Source of the DNA: Cognatundibacterium squillarum
GTDB taxonomy: Bacteria; Pseudomonadota; Gammaproteobacteria; Burkholderiales; Burkholderiaceae_D
Direction of reading: 5' to 3'
Assembly: GCF_014652435.1 (NCBI RefSeq)
Contig: NZ_BMYU01000007.1
Span: 1-64,000, forward strand
Length of the DNA: 64,000 nucleotides
How positions within the stretch are numbered: position 1 is the first letter of the stretch; each line of letters opens with the position of its first letter. Positions 17,507 through 27,931 of this stretch are shown here, piece by piece. Made by a program: the position numbers and the translations under genes. Below the pieces are notes generated by a model, which did not search any database, had not been told where the DNA came from, and saw only the letters and a list, made by a program, of their open reading frames with translations.

Positions 17507-18640
17507 ATGCCTGTCATTACCTGTGTTGAAGATTTGCGTCTGCTGGCAAAAAAACGTGTACCGAAAGCGTTTTACGATTATGCCGACAGCGGCTCGTACA
17601 CCGAATCCACCTACCGTTCCAACAGCAGCGCGCTGGCGGATATCAAACTGCGCCAGCGGGTTGCGATCAATGTCGATCAGCGCAGCACCCGCAGCAGCCT
17701 GATCGGCCACGATGTCAGCATGCCGGTGGCGATTGCCCCGACCGGACTGACCGGTATGCAGTGGGCAAATGGTGAAATGCTGGGTGCGATGGCAGCAGAA
17801 CAGTTCGGTATTCCGTTCACCTTATCCACCATGAGTATCTGTTCACTGGAAGATGTTGCCAGTATCACCACCAAACCATTCTGGTTTCAGCTGTATGTAA
17901 TGCGCGACCGTGGTTTTGTGCGTGAACTGATACAGCGCGCCAAAGCCTGCGGCTGTTCAGCACTGGTACTAACGCTGGATTTACAAATCCTCGGCCAGCG
18001 GCATAAAGATTTAAAAAACGGCATGTCGGTGCCGCCACGCCTGACGCTGGCGAATTTGCTGGATCTGGCGACGAAACCAGGCTGGGCGCTGCGCGCACTC
18101 GGTGGACGTAAAACCTTTGGCAATCTGGCTGGTCACGTCAAAGGCATGGATGGCATCACTACCCTGAGCCAGTGGACCGCCAGCCAGTTTGACCCGACGC
18201 TGAACTGGGATGATGTGGCGTGGATACAGCGTGAATGGGGTGGCAAGCTGATTCTGAAAGGCATTATGGATGCGGAAGATGCGCGTATCGGTGCTTCCCT
18301 TGGGGCTGATGCAATCGTGGTCAGTAATCACGGCGGACGGCAACTGGACGGTGCACCGGCGTCGATTGATGCCTTACCGGCGATTGTGGAGGCTGCCGGT
18401 CATTTAAGCGAAATCTGGTTCGACGGCGGTATCCGCAGCGGACAGGACATCCTGAAAGCCTGCGCACTCGGTGCCAAAGGCTGCATGATAGGCCGTGCGT
18501 TTCTGTATGCACTCGGTGCAATGGGGCAGCCGGGTGTCAGCCTGATGCTGGAGATTCTGCGCAAGGAACTGGATGTCAGCATGGCCCTGACCGGTCTGCG
18601 CGATATCCGCGATGCCAGTCCCGGCATCCTGATCCGCTGA
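17507..18640 (+). CDS. lldD: FMN-dependent 2-hydroxyacid dehydrogenase (L-lactate dehydrogenase type)
   Basis: 377 residues. FYDYADSGSYTESTYRSN at the N terminus, PVAIAPTGLTGM, FQLYVMRDR, LTLDLQILGQRHKD and SNHGGRQLDGAPASIDALP (catalytic His and Arg) identify an FMN alpha-hydroxyacid oxidase/dehydrogenase. IWFDGGIRSGQDILKACALG binds the FMN phosphate. L-lactate is the usual substrate of this subgroup, but mandelate and other 2-hydroxyacids cannot be excluded, so the symbol is tentative. ACGGAGC lies before the ATG and a TACAAT -10-like box at 17472-17477. Confidence 0.82.
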   Translation: MPVITCVEDLRLLAKKRVPKAFYDYADSGSYTESTYRSNSSALADIKLRQRVAINVDQRSTRSSLIGHDVSMPVAIAPTGLTGMQWANGEMLGAMAAEQFGIPFTLSTMSICSLEDVASITTKPFWFQLYVMRDRGFVRELIQRAKACGCSALVLTLDLQILGQRHKDLKNGMSVPPRLTLANLLDLATKPGWALRALGGRKTFGNLAGHVKGMDGITTLSQWTASQFDPTLNWDDVAWIQREWGGKLILKGIMDAEDARIGASLGADAIVVSNHGGRQLDGAPASIDALPAIVEAAGHLSEIWFDGGIRSGQDILKACALGAKGCMIGRAFLYALGAMGQPGVSLMLEILRKELDVSMALTGLRDIRDASPGILIR

Positions 18641-18667
18641 GCGCTTGCTGAACTGGTTTTGCTGCAA

Positions 18668-18688
18668 GCCGGAAACTGGCTTTCCGGC
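18668..18688. terminator. Hairpin after the lldD-like gene
   Basis: GCCGGAAA-CTGGC-TTTCCGGC, an 8-bp perfect stem 28 bases after the stop codon. It lacks a U tract, so it is a weak or Rho-assisted terminator at best. Confidence 0.4.
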
Positions 18689-18708
18689 AGGTCTGAGCAG
18701 CACCTGAT

Positions 18709-18820
18709 TATGCAGAAGTCCGCATCAGCACTTTGCGGGGACCCGGACTTTCTGCCGACGACCGCCGGATCGCTGTGCCGGAATCCGCATTTGAGGCATT
18801 TTCGGGCTGTTTTGGGCAGT
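18709..18820 (-). repeat. Dispersed intergenic repeat, copy A
   Basis: Inverted copy of the family that recurs at 31415, 39489, 49021 and 56519. The 20-base core GTCGTCGGCAGAAAGTCCGG is at 18743-18762 on the minus strand. It lies between the convergent lldD-like and cheB genes. Confidence 0.85.
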
Positions 18821-18899
18821 CCACAGGCCATATCAGACGATACGGCTGCCGGTAAATCAACAAACACGAATCGTTGCGCCCGCGCCTTCAGGGAAGGCC

Positions 18900-20003
18900 T
18901 CAGCGGTGACGCTTGCCGTACTGACTGATCAGTCCGGCGATTTCCTGCAGCGGCACGATACGGTCAACCGCGCCATGCTTCACCGCCTCTTTCGGCATAC
19001 CATACACCACACAGGTTTTTTCATCCTGCGCCAGCGTTTCCGCACCGGCCTGATGCATTTCCAGCAAACCGAGTGCGCCATCGTCCCCCATACCGGTCAT
19101 GATCACGCCCAACGCATTTGCACCGGCATGTTTGGCGACTGAGCGGAACAGCACATCCACCGAGGGTTTATGGCGATTGACCGGCGGGCCATCGAAAATA
19201 TCCACCTGATACTGCGCACCGTTGCGGCGTAACTGCATATGCTTGCCACCGGGCGCGACCAGCGCCAGCCCGTCCAGCACACGGTCGCCGTGCACCGCTT
19301 CGCGCACTTCGATCTGACAAATCTTATTCAGGCGGTCGGCAAAGGCGGCGGTGAATTTCTCCGGCATATGCTGCACGATCACGACCCCGGGGGCATCCGG
19401 TGGCAAGCTTCTGAGCACCACTTCCAATGCCTGCGTACCACCTGTTGATGTGCCGATTGCCACCAGTTTGTCAGTGGTGACCGTCATCGCGCCCGGCTTT
19501 TCGCGGCTTTCGGCAAAAACCGGCGGTGGCTGTAAGGAAGGTACTTTTCCGGCCGCAGCCATACCCGGCGAAGCTGTCATTGCGCGCATGCGGCGCATAT
19601 CTGCCATCGCTGCTTCTCTGACCGTCTGCACCAGATCACCGGCATCGCTGGCCAGGAAATCCCGCAATCCCTGCTTAGGTTTAGTGACAACGGCTACCGC
19701 ACCGGCAGCCATCGCCTGCACCGAAGTAGCGGCCCCTTTTTCTGTCAGAGTAGAACAAATCACCACCGGCGTCGGACGTACCGCCATCACTTGTTTAAGG
19801 AAAGTAATACCGTCCATCCGTGGCATTTCGACGTCCAGCACCACAACATCCGGCCAGTCCTGCCCCATTTTACTCATCGCAAAAATAGGATCTGCCGCCG
19901 TACCAATGACCTCAATACCCGGTTCGCGTGCCAGCACCGCCGCCAGTACCTGGCGCACTACTGCTGAATCGTCGACCAGCATGACTTTAATTTTTTTACT
20001 CAT
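18900..20003 (-). CDS. cheB: Chemotaxis response regulator methylesterase
   Basis: 367 residues. Residues 1-125 are a receiver ([25 protein letters not shown] with the phospho-acceptor Asp, and VTKPKQG). Residues of about 175-365 are the methylesterase, with catalytic Ser in [11 protein letters not shown], His in [12 protein letters not shown] and Asp in [13 protein letters not shown]. CheB removes methyl groups from, and deamidates, chemoreceptors. Last gene of the che operon; its ATG overlaps the cheD stop by 4 bases (ATGA). Confidence 0.96.
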   Translation of the reverse strand: MSKKIKVMLVDDSAVVRQVLAAVLAREPGIEVIGTAADPIFAMSKMGQDWPDVVVLDVEMPRMDGITFLKQVMAVRPTPVVICSTLTEKGAATSVQAMAAGAVAVVTKPKQGLRDFLASDAGDLVQTVREAAMADMRRMRAMTASPGMAAAGKVPSLQPPPVFAESREKPGAMTVTTDKLVAIGTSTGGTQALEVVLRSLPPDAPGVVIVQHMPEKFTAAFADRLNKICQIEVREAVHGDRVLDGLALVAPGGKHMQLRRNGAQYQVDIFDGPPVNRHKPSVDVLFRSVAKHAGANALGVIMTGMGDDGALGLLEMHQAGAETLAQDEKTCVVYGMPKEAVKHGAVDRIVPLQEIAGLISQYGKRHR

Positions 20004-20491
20004 GGCAGTATCACTTTTTCCACGTGCCGCACCCAGACATCGCCGGACCAGACATCAAACATCACATTCCGGTGCCCGACTCCGCCCAGATGCTCGGTTT
20101 TGATCTGAAATCCATACTTTTCCAGCAACTGCCTGCCAACATCAATATTGCGGTCCGGAATGGTAAATACCTGTTTACCATGCGCCGGAAACTGATTGCC
20201 ACCACCAAACATCTTTATTTGATAATCACGCGGCTGAGTACGACTGGCACGTATTTCCTGCATAAACAGCGCCAGTGCGTCTTCCGCATACTTTCCATCC
20301 AGTTCGTGCGCAGCATCCTTCTTTCTGAACGGCAGCATGTAATGACACATGCCCCCGATTTTTTTTTGCGGATGCCACATCGTAATCGCGACACAGGAGC
20401 CCAGCAGCGTTCGTATCCGGGTATCTGCATCACCAAAGTAAAATTCTCCGGGTTGCAAAAATATATCAATCAGAAAATCGGGCGTACTCAT
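20000..20491 (-). CDS. cheD: Chemoreceptor glutamine deamidase
   Basis: 163 residues. [20 protein letters not shown] contains the catalytic Cys, MCHYMLP the catalytic His, and MFGGGNQF is a CheD signature. CheD deamidates glutamines of chemoreceptors and in some species works with CheC or CheY. It sits between cheR and cheB in one transcription unit. Confidence 0.95.
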   Translation of the reverse strand: MSTPDFLIDIFLQPGEFYFGDADTRIRTLLGSCVAITMWHPQKKIGGMCHYMLPFRKKDAAHELDGKYAEDALALFMQEIRASRTQPRDYQIKMFGGGNQFPAHGKQVFTIPDRNIDVGRQLLEKYGFQIKTEHLGGVGHRNVMFDVWSGDVWVRHVEKVILP

Positions 20492-20516
20492 CGCTGACCT
20501 CTGTGCCGTTGCCGGT

Positions 20517-21350
20517 TCAGATCTCCCGTTGATAAACAGATGGGAACAGCATCTTCAGCTCATTACTGACGCCATTCAGCGTTTCGGAATGGGAAACCAG
20601 CAAATATCCGCCCGGCTTCAGATGCGGCAGCATGTGGCGTAACAGTTTTTGCTTAGTCGGCAAGTCAAAATAAATCATGACGTTGCGTAAAAAAATCAGA
20701 TCAAATTCACCGAGCGAAGGCGGTAAAGGCTGAATCAGATTTACGGACAGAAAATTAACCCTTTGCCTGAGCACAGGATCAATCATAAAAAAATCTTCAT
20801 ATTCCTCTTTACCGCGCAGGCAAAATCGCTTCAGCATAGCCGGCGGAATTTTCTCCGCTGCCTGCATTGGATACAAGCCCAAACGGGCTTTTTCCAGCAT
20901 ACGCTCGGAAATATCGGTACCGGTAATTTCCCAGCGACTGAGTCTGCCCTGATCCGCAATCACCATTGCCGCGGTATAGGCTTCCTCGCCGCTGGAACTG
21001 GCCGCACTCCAGATACGGAAACTGCTGTTGCCACGTATTCCGTCAATCACTTCCCGCAGAAATTCAAAATGCCGTGGTTCACGAAAAAAATAGGTTTCGT
21101 TGGTCGTCAGCAAATCCAGTGCGAGCCTGGTTTCCTCTTCATAACCCGGCCGCCCGAGCAGGCTGAAATACTGCTGATAATGCGCCAGCTGTAAACGGCG
21201 CAGCCGGTTTTCCAGGCGGCCCATCACCATTGCCTGCTTACCGTCCTTTAAAGCGATACCGGTACGTTCGTACAGGAAGCGGCATATCCAGTCAAATTCC
21301 TGTGCCGACAATTCAAGCACCGGCTTACCGCGTAAATTTTCAGCTCTCAT
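20517..21350 (-). CDS. cheR: Chemotaxis protein methyltransferase
   Basis: 277 residues from the ATG at 21350, which overlaps the cheW 3' end by 11 bases. An N-terminal helical CheR domain (WICRFLYERTGIALKDGKQA) precedes the SAM-dependent methyltransferase: NETYFFREPRHFEFLR, IWSAASSSGEEAYTAAMV and LIFLRNVMIYFD. It methylates glutamates of the receptor. Context: mcp, cheW, cheR, cheD, cheB on one strand. Confidence 0.95.
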   Translation of the reverse strand: MRAENLRGKPVLELSAQEFDWICRFLYERTGIALKDGKQAMVMGRLENRLRRLQLAHYQQYFSLLGRPGYEEETRLALDLLTTNETYFFREPRHFEFLREVIDGIRGNSSFRIWSAASSSGEEAYTAAMVIADQGRLSRWEITGTDISERMLEKARLGLYPMQAAEKIPPAMLKRFCLRGKEEYEDFFMIDPVLRQRVNFLSVNLIQPLPPSLGEFDLIFLRNVMIYFDLPTKQKLLRHMLPHLKPGGYLLVSHSETLNGVSNELKMLFPSVYQREI

Positions 21351-21906
21351 ACTCCCGCTCCTGCGTTCCGGCAAGATGCTTACTGAGACTGGACATTTCA
21401 TCAACCGATAACACTTGCGCCAGATTCAGCAGGACGATAAAACGCCCCTGATGCCTGGCCATACCGGCAATGAAATCCGGTCTGACTCTGGCACCGAAAG
21501 AAGGTGGCGGTTCTATGTCCTGCCCCGGGATTTCCACCACTTCATTCACGGCGTCCACCATCACACCCATCGCCTGCACCTGATTTTCCTGCTCCTCACC
21601 GGACTCAATGATGATAATGCTGGTGCGTCGGGCCACGACAGTCAGTTCGCGGCCAAAGCGGGCATTCAGGTCCACCACCGGCACCACCTTGCCGCGCAAG
21701 TTAATCACCCCGCGTATAAACGGCGGCATCATCGGCACTTCGGTTAAATCTCCGAACTGGATGATCTCCCTGATCGGCAAAATCGGGATAGAAAACACTT
21801 CTCCCGACAACATAAAGGTCAGATACTGCGCGCTGTCATCCGGCATCCTGGCGTCATGCACTGCCACACCGGATGCTGCCATCCCTGTTGCTGCAAGCGT
21901 TCCCAT
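21340..21906 (-). CDS. cheW: Chemotaxis coupling protein
   Basis: 188 residues. YLTFMLSGEVFSIPILPIRE, PPFIRGVINLRGKVVPVVDL and GMARHQGRFIVLLNLAQVL are the CheW beta-barrel motifs that link the receptor to CheA. About 20 extra residues rich in Ala/Gly/Met precede the domain. Nine bases after the mcp stop. Confidence 0.95.
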   Translation of the reverse strand: MGTLAATGMAASGVAVHDARMPDDSAQYLTFMLSGEVFSIPILPIREIIQFGDLTEVPMMPPFIRGVINLRGKVVPVVDLNARFGRELTVVARRTSIIIIESGEEQENQVQAMGVMVDAVNEVVEIPGQDIEPPPSFGARVRPDFIAGMARHQGRFIVLLNLAQVLSVDEMSSLSKHLAGTQEREYES

Positions 21907-21915
21907 AGCAGTCTC

Positions 21916-24585
21916 CTAGAAACGCTCAAACTTCGCTTCATCAAAATGTGCAGCAGTCACATTACGCGCCCGGCGCTCATGTCTGGCGGCGCGCAAAGGT
22001 TGCACCACATCATGATCGCTGCGCAAGTTATCCTGATTGATGCGGAAGAAACTGACCAGCTCCTTCAACTGTTCAGCCTGACTGGTCATTTCTTCTGCTG
22101 TCGCCGCCAGTTCTTCACTGGACGACGCATTTTGCTGAGTGATCTGATTCATCTGATTCATCGCGGTATTGATCTGACCAACACCGGCCGATTGTTCCTG
22201 CGATGCAGCGGCGATTTCCTGCACCAGATCCGAAGTACGCCCGATACCCGGCACGATTTCATCAATCAGTTCACCGGCACGTTCTGCGGTTTTGACACTG
22301 CCGCTGGCCAGATCGCCGATTTCTTTGGCTGCAACCTGGCTGCGCTCAGCCAGTTTACGAACCTCTGCCGCTACCACCGCAAAACCTTTACCATGCTCAC
22401 CGGCACGCGCTGCCTCGATCGCTGCATTCAGCGCCAGCATATTGGTCTGATAAGCGATGTCGTCAATAATGCCGATACGCGAAGCGATATCATTCATGGC
22501 ACTGACCGTATGTTTGACTGCTTCGCCACCTTCCTGTGCTTCACGCGCTGCTTTTCCGGCAATGCCATCCGTCACTTTGGCATTTTCTGCATTCTGGTTA
22601 ATACCGGCAGCCATCTGTTCAATGCTGGCGGAGGTTTCTTCCACGCTGGCCGCCTGCTCACTGGCAGCCTGCGACAGCGACTGGGATGTGGCACTGACCT
22701 GCTCTGCGGCATTCGACAAAGCATCTGTCGAGTTAATGACATCCGTCACAATCTGCGACAGTTTCCCTACCGTCAGATTTGCTGCCTGCTTCAGATCATT
22801 GAATGCGCCGTGAAATTCGCGGTCTATGGTCTGGGTCAGATCACCATTCGCAATCGCCCCGAGCACGCGCTGAATTTCGCTGAGCCCGGTGTCACTGGCT
22901 ACCATGAGGGTATTGATATCATGTCCGAGTTTCTGGAAGAAGCCCTGCTTACCCTCTTCCACAACTCTGGCCTTGAAATTGCCGCGGGAAGCCTGCTCGA
23001 CGATGGCACTGACTTCTTTTTCGATCGCGACTTCCTCAGTTCTGTCCTTCCATTCCACAACACTGCCCAGACGTTCACCTTTGTCTGAAATGACAGGGTT
23101 AGCGGACAATGCAAATGTACGTCCGCCAATCTGGATTTCGGCACGGTGATTATTATTGAATGTGGACAGCATATGCGCCTGATGCGCAGGATTTTTATGG
23201 AACTGATCGATATTGGTTCCCAGCAAACGCGCAGCGCTGAAATTATGCAGGGATTTACGAATATCATTTTCAGCTGCACGCAGCATATCGGAAACAGATT
23301 TATTCAGATAAATAATGTTTCTGTCATTATCAGCAATCATCACATTGGTGGAGCAGTTATCCAGCGCAATTTTGATACGCAGATTTTCTTTGGCGACTGC
23401 GTCTGCTTCCTCCATGCGATTTTTAATATTTCCCACCATCGCAATCAGATTCGCGGAAATACTGCTGATGTCATTCTCCCGCAACGCCAGTTCGGCGGAA
23501 AAATCACCTGACGACACCTTGCTGGCAAATTCCACCACCAGCGCCGGCTCCTGGCCAACCTGTAAAATGATAATCCGTATCATTATGAATGCCAGCACCA
23601 CCACAATCAGAAACAGCAGTAAGCAGGCGCCCACCATTTTCAAACGCAGTGCTTTCTGCTCAGCCAGGCGGTCTTCGGTCCGCTGTGCTGCGACTTTCAG
23701 TAAAGCTTGTTCCAGTTCATGTACTGCATCAATCGCCGCAGACAGCTTTACTGAGTATTCACGCGGATCATAATCGAATCGACTGTTGTCCAGAATTTGC
23801 TCTGACACCAGCCTGCTGGTTTCGGCCAGTTTCTGATTCTGATCAGTGAAGCGGGCCCCGATCTGTTCTTTATATTGCGGCGCTACCGCAATCAGTTTGT
23901 TATAGATTCTTTCACTGCGCTTATTTCCCTCAACAATGATGGAATACAACTCCGCTGACTTATTTCTGTCTTTTTCACTGAGCGCTTTTGCATTGAGTAT
24001 ATCCTGCCCCATGGATCGTACCTTGCGCACGTCTTCGGTCATACGTATCACGCTATCCGTCGTCAGTGCACCCAGATAAAATGTCGCAGGATCGTTACTA
24101 AGTATCAGGTTAGAGTTATCGGTCACCTTATCGATCAGCTGAAATGCTTGCGTAATTATCGCCAGATGGCGTGCCCGGTTTTCGTCAAGTTTGATGCGCT
24201 CCGCATCCGCCTGCAGGGCGGTCCAGCTTTGCTTGAGCTGACCAACATTCTCTTCAATTTTCAACACCTCGTGCTGGCGTGCTGCCACCACAAGCTGATC
24301 CAGCAATGCCGTCATTTCCTGCGCGGTTGCATCGCGCTGACTGCGCATTTCACTTTGCCCCAGAATGACCAGTGTATTCATGCCGGCATGGCGCTGTGCC
24401 AGCTGTATGGTTTTTGCCAGTAAAGGCATGGTCGTGATGCCGGACTGCTCATGCGCGGTTGCCTGAATATCGCTGTTGATACCATGTACATACAGAGAAA
24501 GTGGCAAACCAAACAGCACGACTACGAATATTCCTACGAGGGCAAATTTCTGCCACATTTTCAGTGATTCAATCAGCGATTTCAT
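21916..24585 (-). CDS. Methyl-accepting chemotaxis protein with PAS domain
   Basis: 889 residues. TM1 at about 12-33, a long periplasmic four-helix region (about 34-310), TM2 at about 315-340, then a HAMP-like segment, a PAS domain (about 405-520) and a signalling domain whose hairpin tip includes [37 protein letters not shown] and [11 protein letters not shown] are methylation-helix regions. The C terminus ends KFERF, which fits the x-[FWYH]-x-x-[FWYH] docking pentapeptide for CheR/CheB. The ligand is unknown. It is encoded inside its own che operon. Confidence 0.93.
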   Translation of the reverse strand: MKSLIESLKMWQKFALVGIFVVVLFGLPLSLYVHGINSDIQATAHEQSGITTMPLLAKTIQLAQRHAGMNTLVILGQSEMRSQRDATAQEMTALLDQLVVAARQHEVLKIEENVGQLKQSWTALQADAERIKLDENRARHLAIITQAFQLIDKVTDNSNLILSNDPATFYLGALTTDSVIRMTEDVRKVRSMGQDILNAKALSEKDRNKSAELYSIIVEGNKRSERIYNKLIAVAPQYKEQIGARFTDQNQKLAETSRLVSEQILDNSRFDYDPREYSVKLSAAIDAVHELEQALLKVAAQRTEDRLAEQKALRLKMVGACLLLFLIVVVLAFIMIRIIILQVGQEPALVVEFASKVSSGDFSAELALRENDISSISANLIAMVGNIKNRMEEADAVAKENLRIKIALDNCSTNVMIADNDRNIIYLNKSVSDMLRAAENDIRKSLHNFSAARLLGTNIDQFHKNPAHQAHMLSTFNNNHRAEIQIGGRTFALSANPVISDKGERLGSVVEWKDRTEEVAIEKEVSAIVEQASRGNFKARVVEEGKQGFFQKLGHDINTLMVASDTGLSEIQRVLGAIANGDLTQTIDREFHGAFNDLKQAANLTVGKLSQIVTDVINSTDALSNAAEQVSATSQSLSQAASEQAASVEETSASIEQMAAGINQNAENAKVTDGIAGKAAREAQEGGEAVKHTVSAMNDIASRIGIIDDIAYQTNMLALNAAIEAARAGEHGKGFAVVAAEVRKLAERSQVAAKEIGDLASGSVKTAERAGELIDEIVPGIGRTSDLVQEIAAASQEQSAGVGQINTAMNQMNQITQQNASSSEELAATAEEMTSQAEQLKELVSFFRINQDNLRSDHDVVQPLRAARHERRARNVTAAHFDEAKFERF

Positions 24586-24644
24586 TTGCGCTTCCTTTCT
24601 CTTATACAGGCGTATTTCCCGAATCTGATATTTCCCCGTGTATT

Positions 24645-26861
24645 TCAGTTTTCCCTAATCAGCGGCAATGCCGCCGGACTACTCTGCAAAAATTGCTGCT
24701 CCTGCTTTTTAGAATGCTGCAGCATCGCCGCCACACTGAGTATCAGTGCAACCTGCCCGCTGCCCAGAATGGTCGATCCGCCTATGCCCTGCACATGCTG
24801 AAACAGGCGGCCCAGTGGCTTGATGACCGTTTGAAATTCTCCCATCAGCCTGTCCACTACCAGCCCGGCTTTTTCCCCGCCGTAGCCAACCACAACCACA
24901 TTCTGACGCCGTGGCAATGGCATCTGAATATCAAATAACTGACGTAAGCGTATATACGGCAACACTTCTCCGCGTAAGTCCATGTAATCCTGCTGCAAGC
25001 CATCCTGTGGCAACTCCAGACATTCGATAACATGATCCAGCGGCACCACGAATGCAGATTCGCCGACTTCCACCAGAAACCCGTCAATAATCGCGAGGGT
25101 CAGCGGTAAGCGCAGACGCATGGTGGTGCCGACACCCATCTCAGAATCAATTTCGATTACACCACGCAGCGACTGCACATTTTTCTTGACCACATCCATA
25201 CCGACGCCGCGGCCGGACAAACTGGATACTTGCTCAGCGGTGGAAAAACCCGGCTCAAAAATCAGTTCAAAAATTTCTTTTTCACTCAGCACCGTATCGC
25301 GCTCTATCAGACCGCGCTCGATCGCACGTGCCAGAATTTTGTCTTTATTCAGGCCGCCACCGTCGTCACTGACTTCAATCACGATGCTGCCGGATTCATG
25401 ATAAGCATGCAGTTTCAGGGTTCCCTGTGCCGGTTTGCCGCGTGCTTCCCGCACTGCAACCGGTTCGATGCCATGATCCATAGAATTACGTACCAGATGC
25501 ATCAGCGGATCACCGATCTTCTCGACCACAGATTTATCCACCTCGGTTTCGCCACCGGTAATATCCAGCACAATATCTTTGCCCAGCTCCAGACTGACAT
25601 CACGCACCACGCGCTGAAAGCGGCTGAAGGTCGTGCCAATCGGCACCATGCGCAACTGCAGTGCGCTGTCACGCACTTCTTCGACCAGCCGCATGACCTC
25701 GCTGGTGGCTTCCGTCATACTTTCATCATGCAATTTGCTGGCACGCAGATTGGCCCCTGCACCCGCAATCACCAGTTCGCCGACCAGATCTATCAGTTTG
25801 TCCAGTCGCTCCGCATCGACACGGATGCTCTGGCGCTCCCGGGCTTTTTGCTCCTTAACCTGCTGCTGTTTGTGCAGTGCTGCATCCACCAGCGGTGCCT
25901 GTATCAGTTCTTCTCTGACCAGAATTTCACCGATATGCGGATTTTTTTGCCCGCCATGACTTTGCTCTCTTTGCCGGGATTGCTTCTGCAGACAGGATTC
26001 CAGTTCATGGCGTGTCAGTACGCCGCTTTTTACAAGAATCTCACCCAGCATTTCATGGTCTTCAGACAGCCCCTTAATAATCTCTATGTATTCATCTACA
26101 CGGCTATTTGGCGCAATAATGCGTATCGTGCTGTCATCGCGCACAAACTCAAACACACTTTCAATGGCTTCTTTGGTCGCTGCACTCTTCAGGACAATTT
26201 CAAATCCCAGATAGCAAGTCTCAGCATCCATCTGTGGCAGTTCAGGAACTGCAGTAATGATGGTGCTTAAATGCACCACGTCGCCGACTGTACTCAGATA
26301 ACGGATGAATGACAGAGGGTCCATCCCGTTGCGCAGGCAATCCGGACCAAATCGCAGCGACAAATACCAGTTTCCCGAATCCACCGCAGCCTGCGCTCCG
26401 GCAATCGGCTGAATATCCGGCTGATGTTCGGCAACATGCGCGTTAGCGCCCGCTTTTCCATCCATGAATTGCTGTAAAGCGTGCTGAAGTTCAGCGCCAT
26501 GCTCAGCCAGCTCAGGCGGGTCCTGTAATCGTCCTGCAGCTATCCCGTCGATCAGCGCCATCAGGTGATCACGACATGGCAAGAGAACCGCAATCAGACC
26601 ACTGCTGACCTGAATCTCGCCGTCCCGCATCTGATCCAGCAGACTTTCCAGCGTATGAGTAAATTTGACGATGTGATCAATGCCGAACAGACCGGCAGAG
26701 CCTTTGATGGTATGTGCCGCACGGAAGATCGCATTCACAGCGTCTGCCGGACTGTCACTGTGCTCCAGATTCAGTAACAGCTCTTCCATGTCTTGCAGCA
26801 GATCACGGCTTTCTGCAACGAAAGTCTCCAGCGCTGCCTGCATTTCACTGTCAAAGCTCAT
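24645..26861 (-). CDS. cheA: Chemotaxis histidine kinase
   Basis: 738 residues from the ATG at 26861 (GGAGGTGGGA upstream). Order: HPt domain with phosphorylated His in [16 protein letters not shown] (residues of about 5-105); a response-region-like segment (about 155-265); two repeats of GEILV-x-SGVL type (about 275-350); dimerisation helix; ATPase with [20 protein letters not shown] and VSDDGGGLN; and a C-terminal CheW-like domain. It autophosphorylates and passes phosphate to CheY and CheB. The paired GEILV repeats between P2 and P3 are not part of the E. coli protein. Confidence 0.94.
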   Translation of the reverse strand: MSFDSEMQAALETFVAESRDLLQDMEELLLNLEHSDSPADAVNAIFRAAHTIKGSAGLFGIDHIVKFTHTLESLLDQMRDGEIQVSSGLIAVLLPCRDHLMALIDGIAAGRLQDPPELAEHGAELQHALQQFMDGKAGANAHVAEHQPDIQPIAGAQAAVDSGNWYLSLRFGPDCLRNGMDPLSFIRYLSTVGDVVHLSTIITAVPELPQMDAETCYLGFEIVLKSAATKEAIESVFEFVRDDSTIRIIAPNSRVDEYIEIIKGLSEDHEMLGEILVKSGVLTRHELESCLQKQSRQREQSHGGQKNPHIGEILVREELIQAPLVDAALHKQQQVKEQKARERQSIRVDAERLDKLIDLVGELVIAGAGANLRASKLHDESMTEATSEVMRLVEEVRDSALQLRMVPIGTTFSRFQRVVRDVSLELGKDIVLDITGGETEVDKSVVEKIGDPLMHLVRNSMDHGIEPVAVREARGKPAQGTLKLHAYHESGSIVIEVSDDGGGLNKDKILARAIERGLIERDTVLSEKEIFELIFEPGFSTAEQVSSLSGRGVGMDVVKKNVQSLRGVIEIDSEMGVGTTMRLRLPLTLAIIDGFLVEVGESAFVVPLDHVIECLELPQDGLQQDYMDLRGEVLPYIRLRQLFDIQMPLPRRQNVVVVGYGGEKAGLVVDRLMGEFQTVIKPLGRLFQHVQGIGGSTILGSGQVALILSVAAMLQHSKKQEQQFLQSSPAALPLIREN

Positions 26862-26941
26862 TCCCACCTCCGTTTGCAGAACTGCATTCGATGGAAAAAG
26901 CGATCGCACTCCGGCAATCGCCCTGTCTTTTACAACCGGGT

Positions 26942-27226
26942 TCAGTGCACCAGAACGACAGGATCACCAAACCAGGCCGTCAGATTGGTGAACTCAAGTA
27001 TTTCGAGCACAGGTTTGCTGTGCATGACAAAGCGCAGTCGCTTATTCAGCTTGTGCGCTTCTTTTTTCAGTACGATCAGAATCTGCAAGCCCGCTGAATC
27101 AATTTCTGTCACGGCAGACAAATCCAGCTCCAGATCATCGTCGCTGTAAAGAAAACTTTGCAGACGCTGTTTCTCCTGCGCAGCGGTGTAAATCGTCAGT
27201 TCGCCTTCCACCAGGGTAGCTTGCAT
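26942..27226 (-). CDS. STAS-domain protein of the che operon
   Basis: 94 residues covering a complete STAS (anti-sigma antagonist) domain: VEGELTIYTAAQEKQRLQSF then LDLSAVTEIDSAGLQILIVL, with a serine at the usual phospho-switch position (DSAG). STAS proteins bind partner kinases or other regulators. Being placed between cheY and cheA, it probably modulates the kinase array, as in other Proteobacteria with STAS genes in che operons. Its partner here is unknown. Confidence 0.85.
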   Translation of the reverse strand: MQATLVEGELTIYTAAQEKQRLQSFLYSDDDLELDLSAVTEIDSAGLQILIVLKKEAHKLNKRLRFVMHSKPVLEILEFTNLTAWFGDPVVLVH

Positions 27227-27235
27227 GACGCACTC

Positions 27236-27604
27236 CTAAGGCAGAATCAGTTTGGAAACAGCGGCCAGCATTTGTGCAGGCTGGAAAGGTTTGACAACCC
27301 AGGCTTTTGCGCCGGCGGCTTGTCCGGCCTGTTTTTTCGTTTCCTGGGATTCGGTGGTCAGCATGATCACTGGGGTGAATTTATAAGCCGGCAGTTTTTT
27401 GACTTCAGTGACAAAGGTAATGCCATCCATATTCGGCATATTGACGTCAGAGATGATTAAATGCACTTTCTGGCCAGTCAACTTTTTGAGCGCGTCACTG
27501 CCGTCTATCCCTTCAATCACAGTATAGCCGGCACCACGTAATGCAATACCGACAACCTGACGCACAGAGGCAGAATCATCTACAACCAATATGGTCTTGG
27601 ACAT
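27236..27604 (-). CDS. cheY: CheY-type response regulator
   Basis: 122 residues, a stand-alone receiver from the ATG at 27604 (GGAAAGGA upstream; longer in-frame extensions have no support). ILVVDDSASVRQVVG gives the Asp pair, LIISDVNMPNMDGITF the phosphorylated Asp, MLTTES the Thr and VVKPFQP the Lys. It is the phosphate acceptor of CheA and first gene of the operon cheY-STAS-cheA-mcp-cheW-cheR-cheD-cheB. No cheZ or flagellar gene is in the window. Confidence 0.92.
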   Translation of the reverse strand: MSKTILVVDDSASVRQVVGIALRGAGYTVIEGIDGSDALKKLTGQKVHLIISDVNMPNMDGITFVTEVKKLPAYKFTPVIMLTTESQETKKQAGQAAGAKAWVVKPFQPAQMLAAVSKLILP

Positions 27605-27931
27605 ACCATATCCTTTCCTGACGATACACATCGACGATGAAGAAACCAACAAAGCCTGATACCGGGGATACTGCTGACAGATTTTTAATCTGACAATGAA
27701 GTGTTGTTTCTTCATCATAGCGCAATCTTTTAACAAACAACATGACTATCCGGTGTTTTTTGTTCATGTTTGTGACGAAATGTGTGAGATTCTTCACATT
27801 GGTAAATTCGCCATCAGCACAAACATTTCCAAAAAGAAATTATTCTGAGAGCGGCTTAGCAAAGCAGGCGCTGCGGCTTACAATACCGGTTTTCCTCCGC
27901 GTTCCGGCGTTCTATCAGCAGGGTGATGTAA
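27605..27931. other. Divergent control region between cheY and tdk
   Basis: 327 bases without a gene. It holds a perfect CRP/Vfr-type site at 27783-27798 and, nearer tdk, GGCTTACAATACC (TACAAT at 27879-27884) as a likely -10 for tdk. The cheY side has a TATGAT hexamer near 27724 on the minus strand without a clear -35. Confidence 0.5.
27783..27798. promoter_or_regulatory. CRP/Vfr-type binding site
   Basis: TGTGA-GATTCT-TCACA: both half-sites are perfect and the 6-base spacer is exact, with AT-rich flanks. It lies about 180 bases upstream of cheY and 135 upstream of tdk, so a cAMP-receptor homologue could act on either. Confidence 0.55.
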
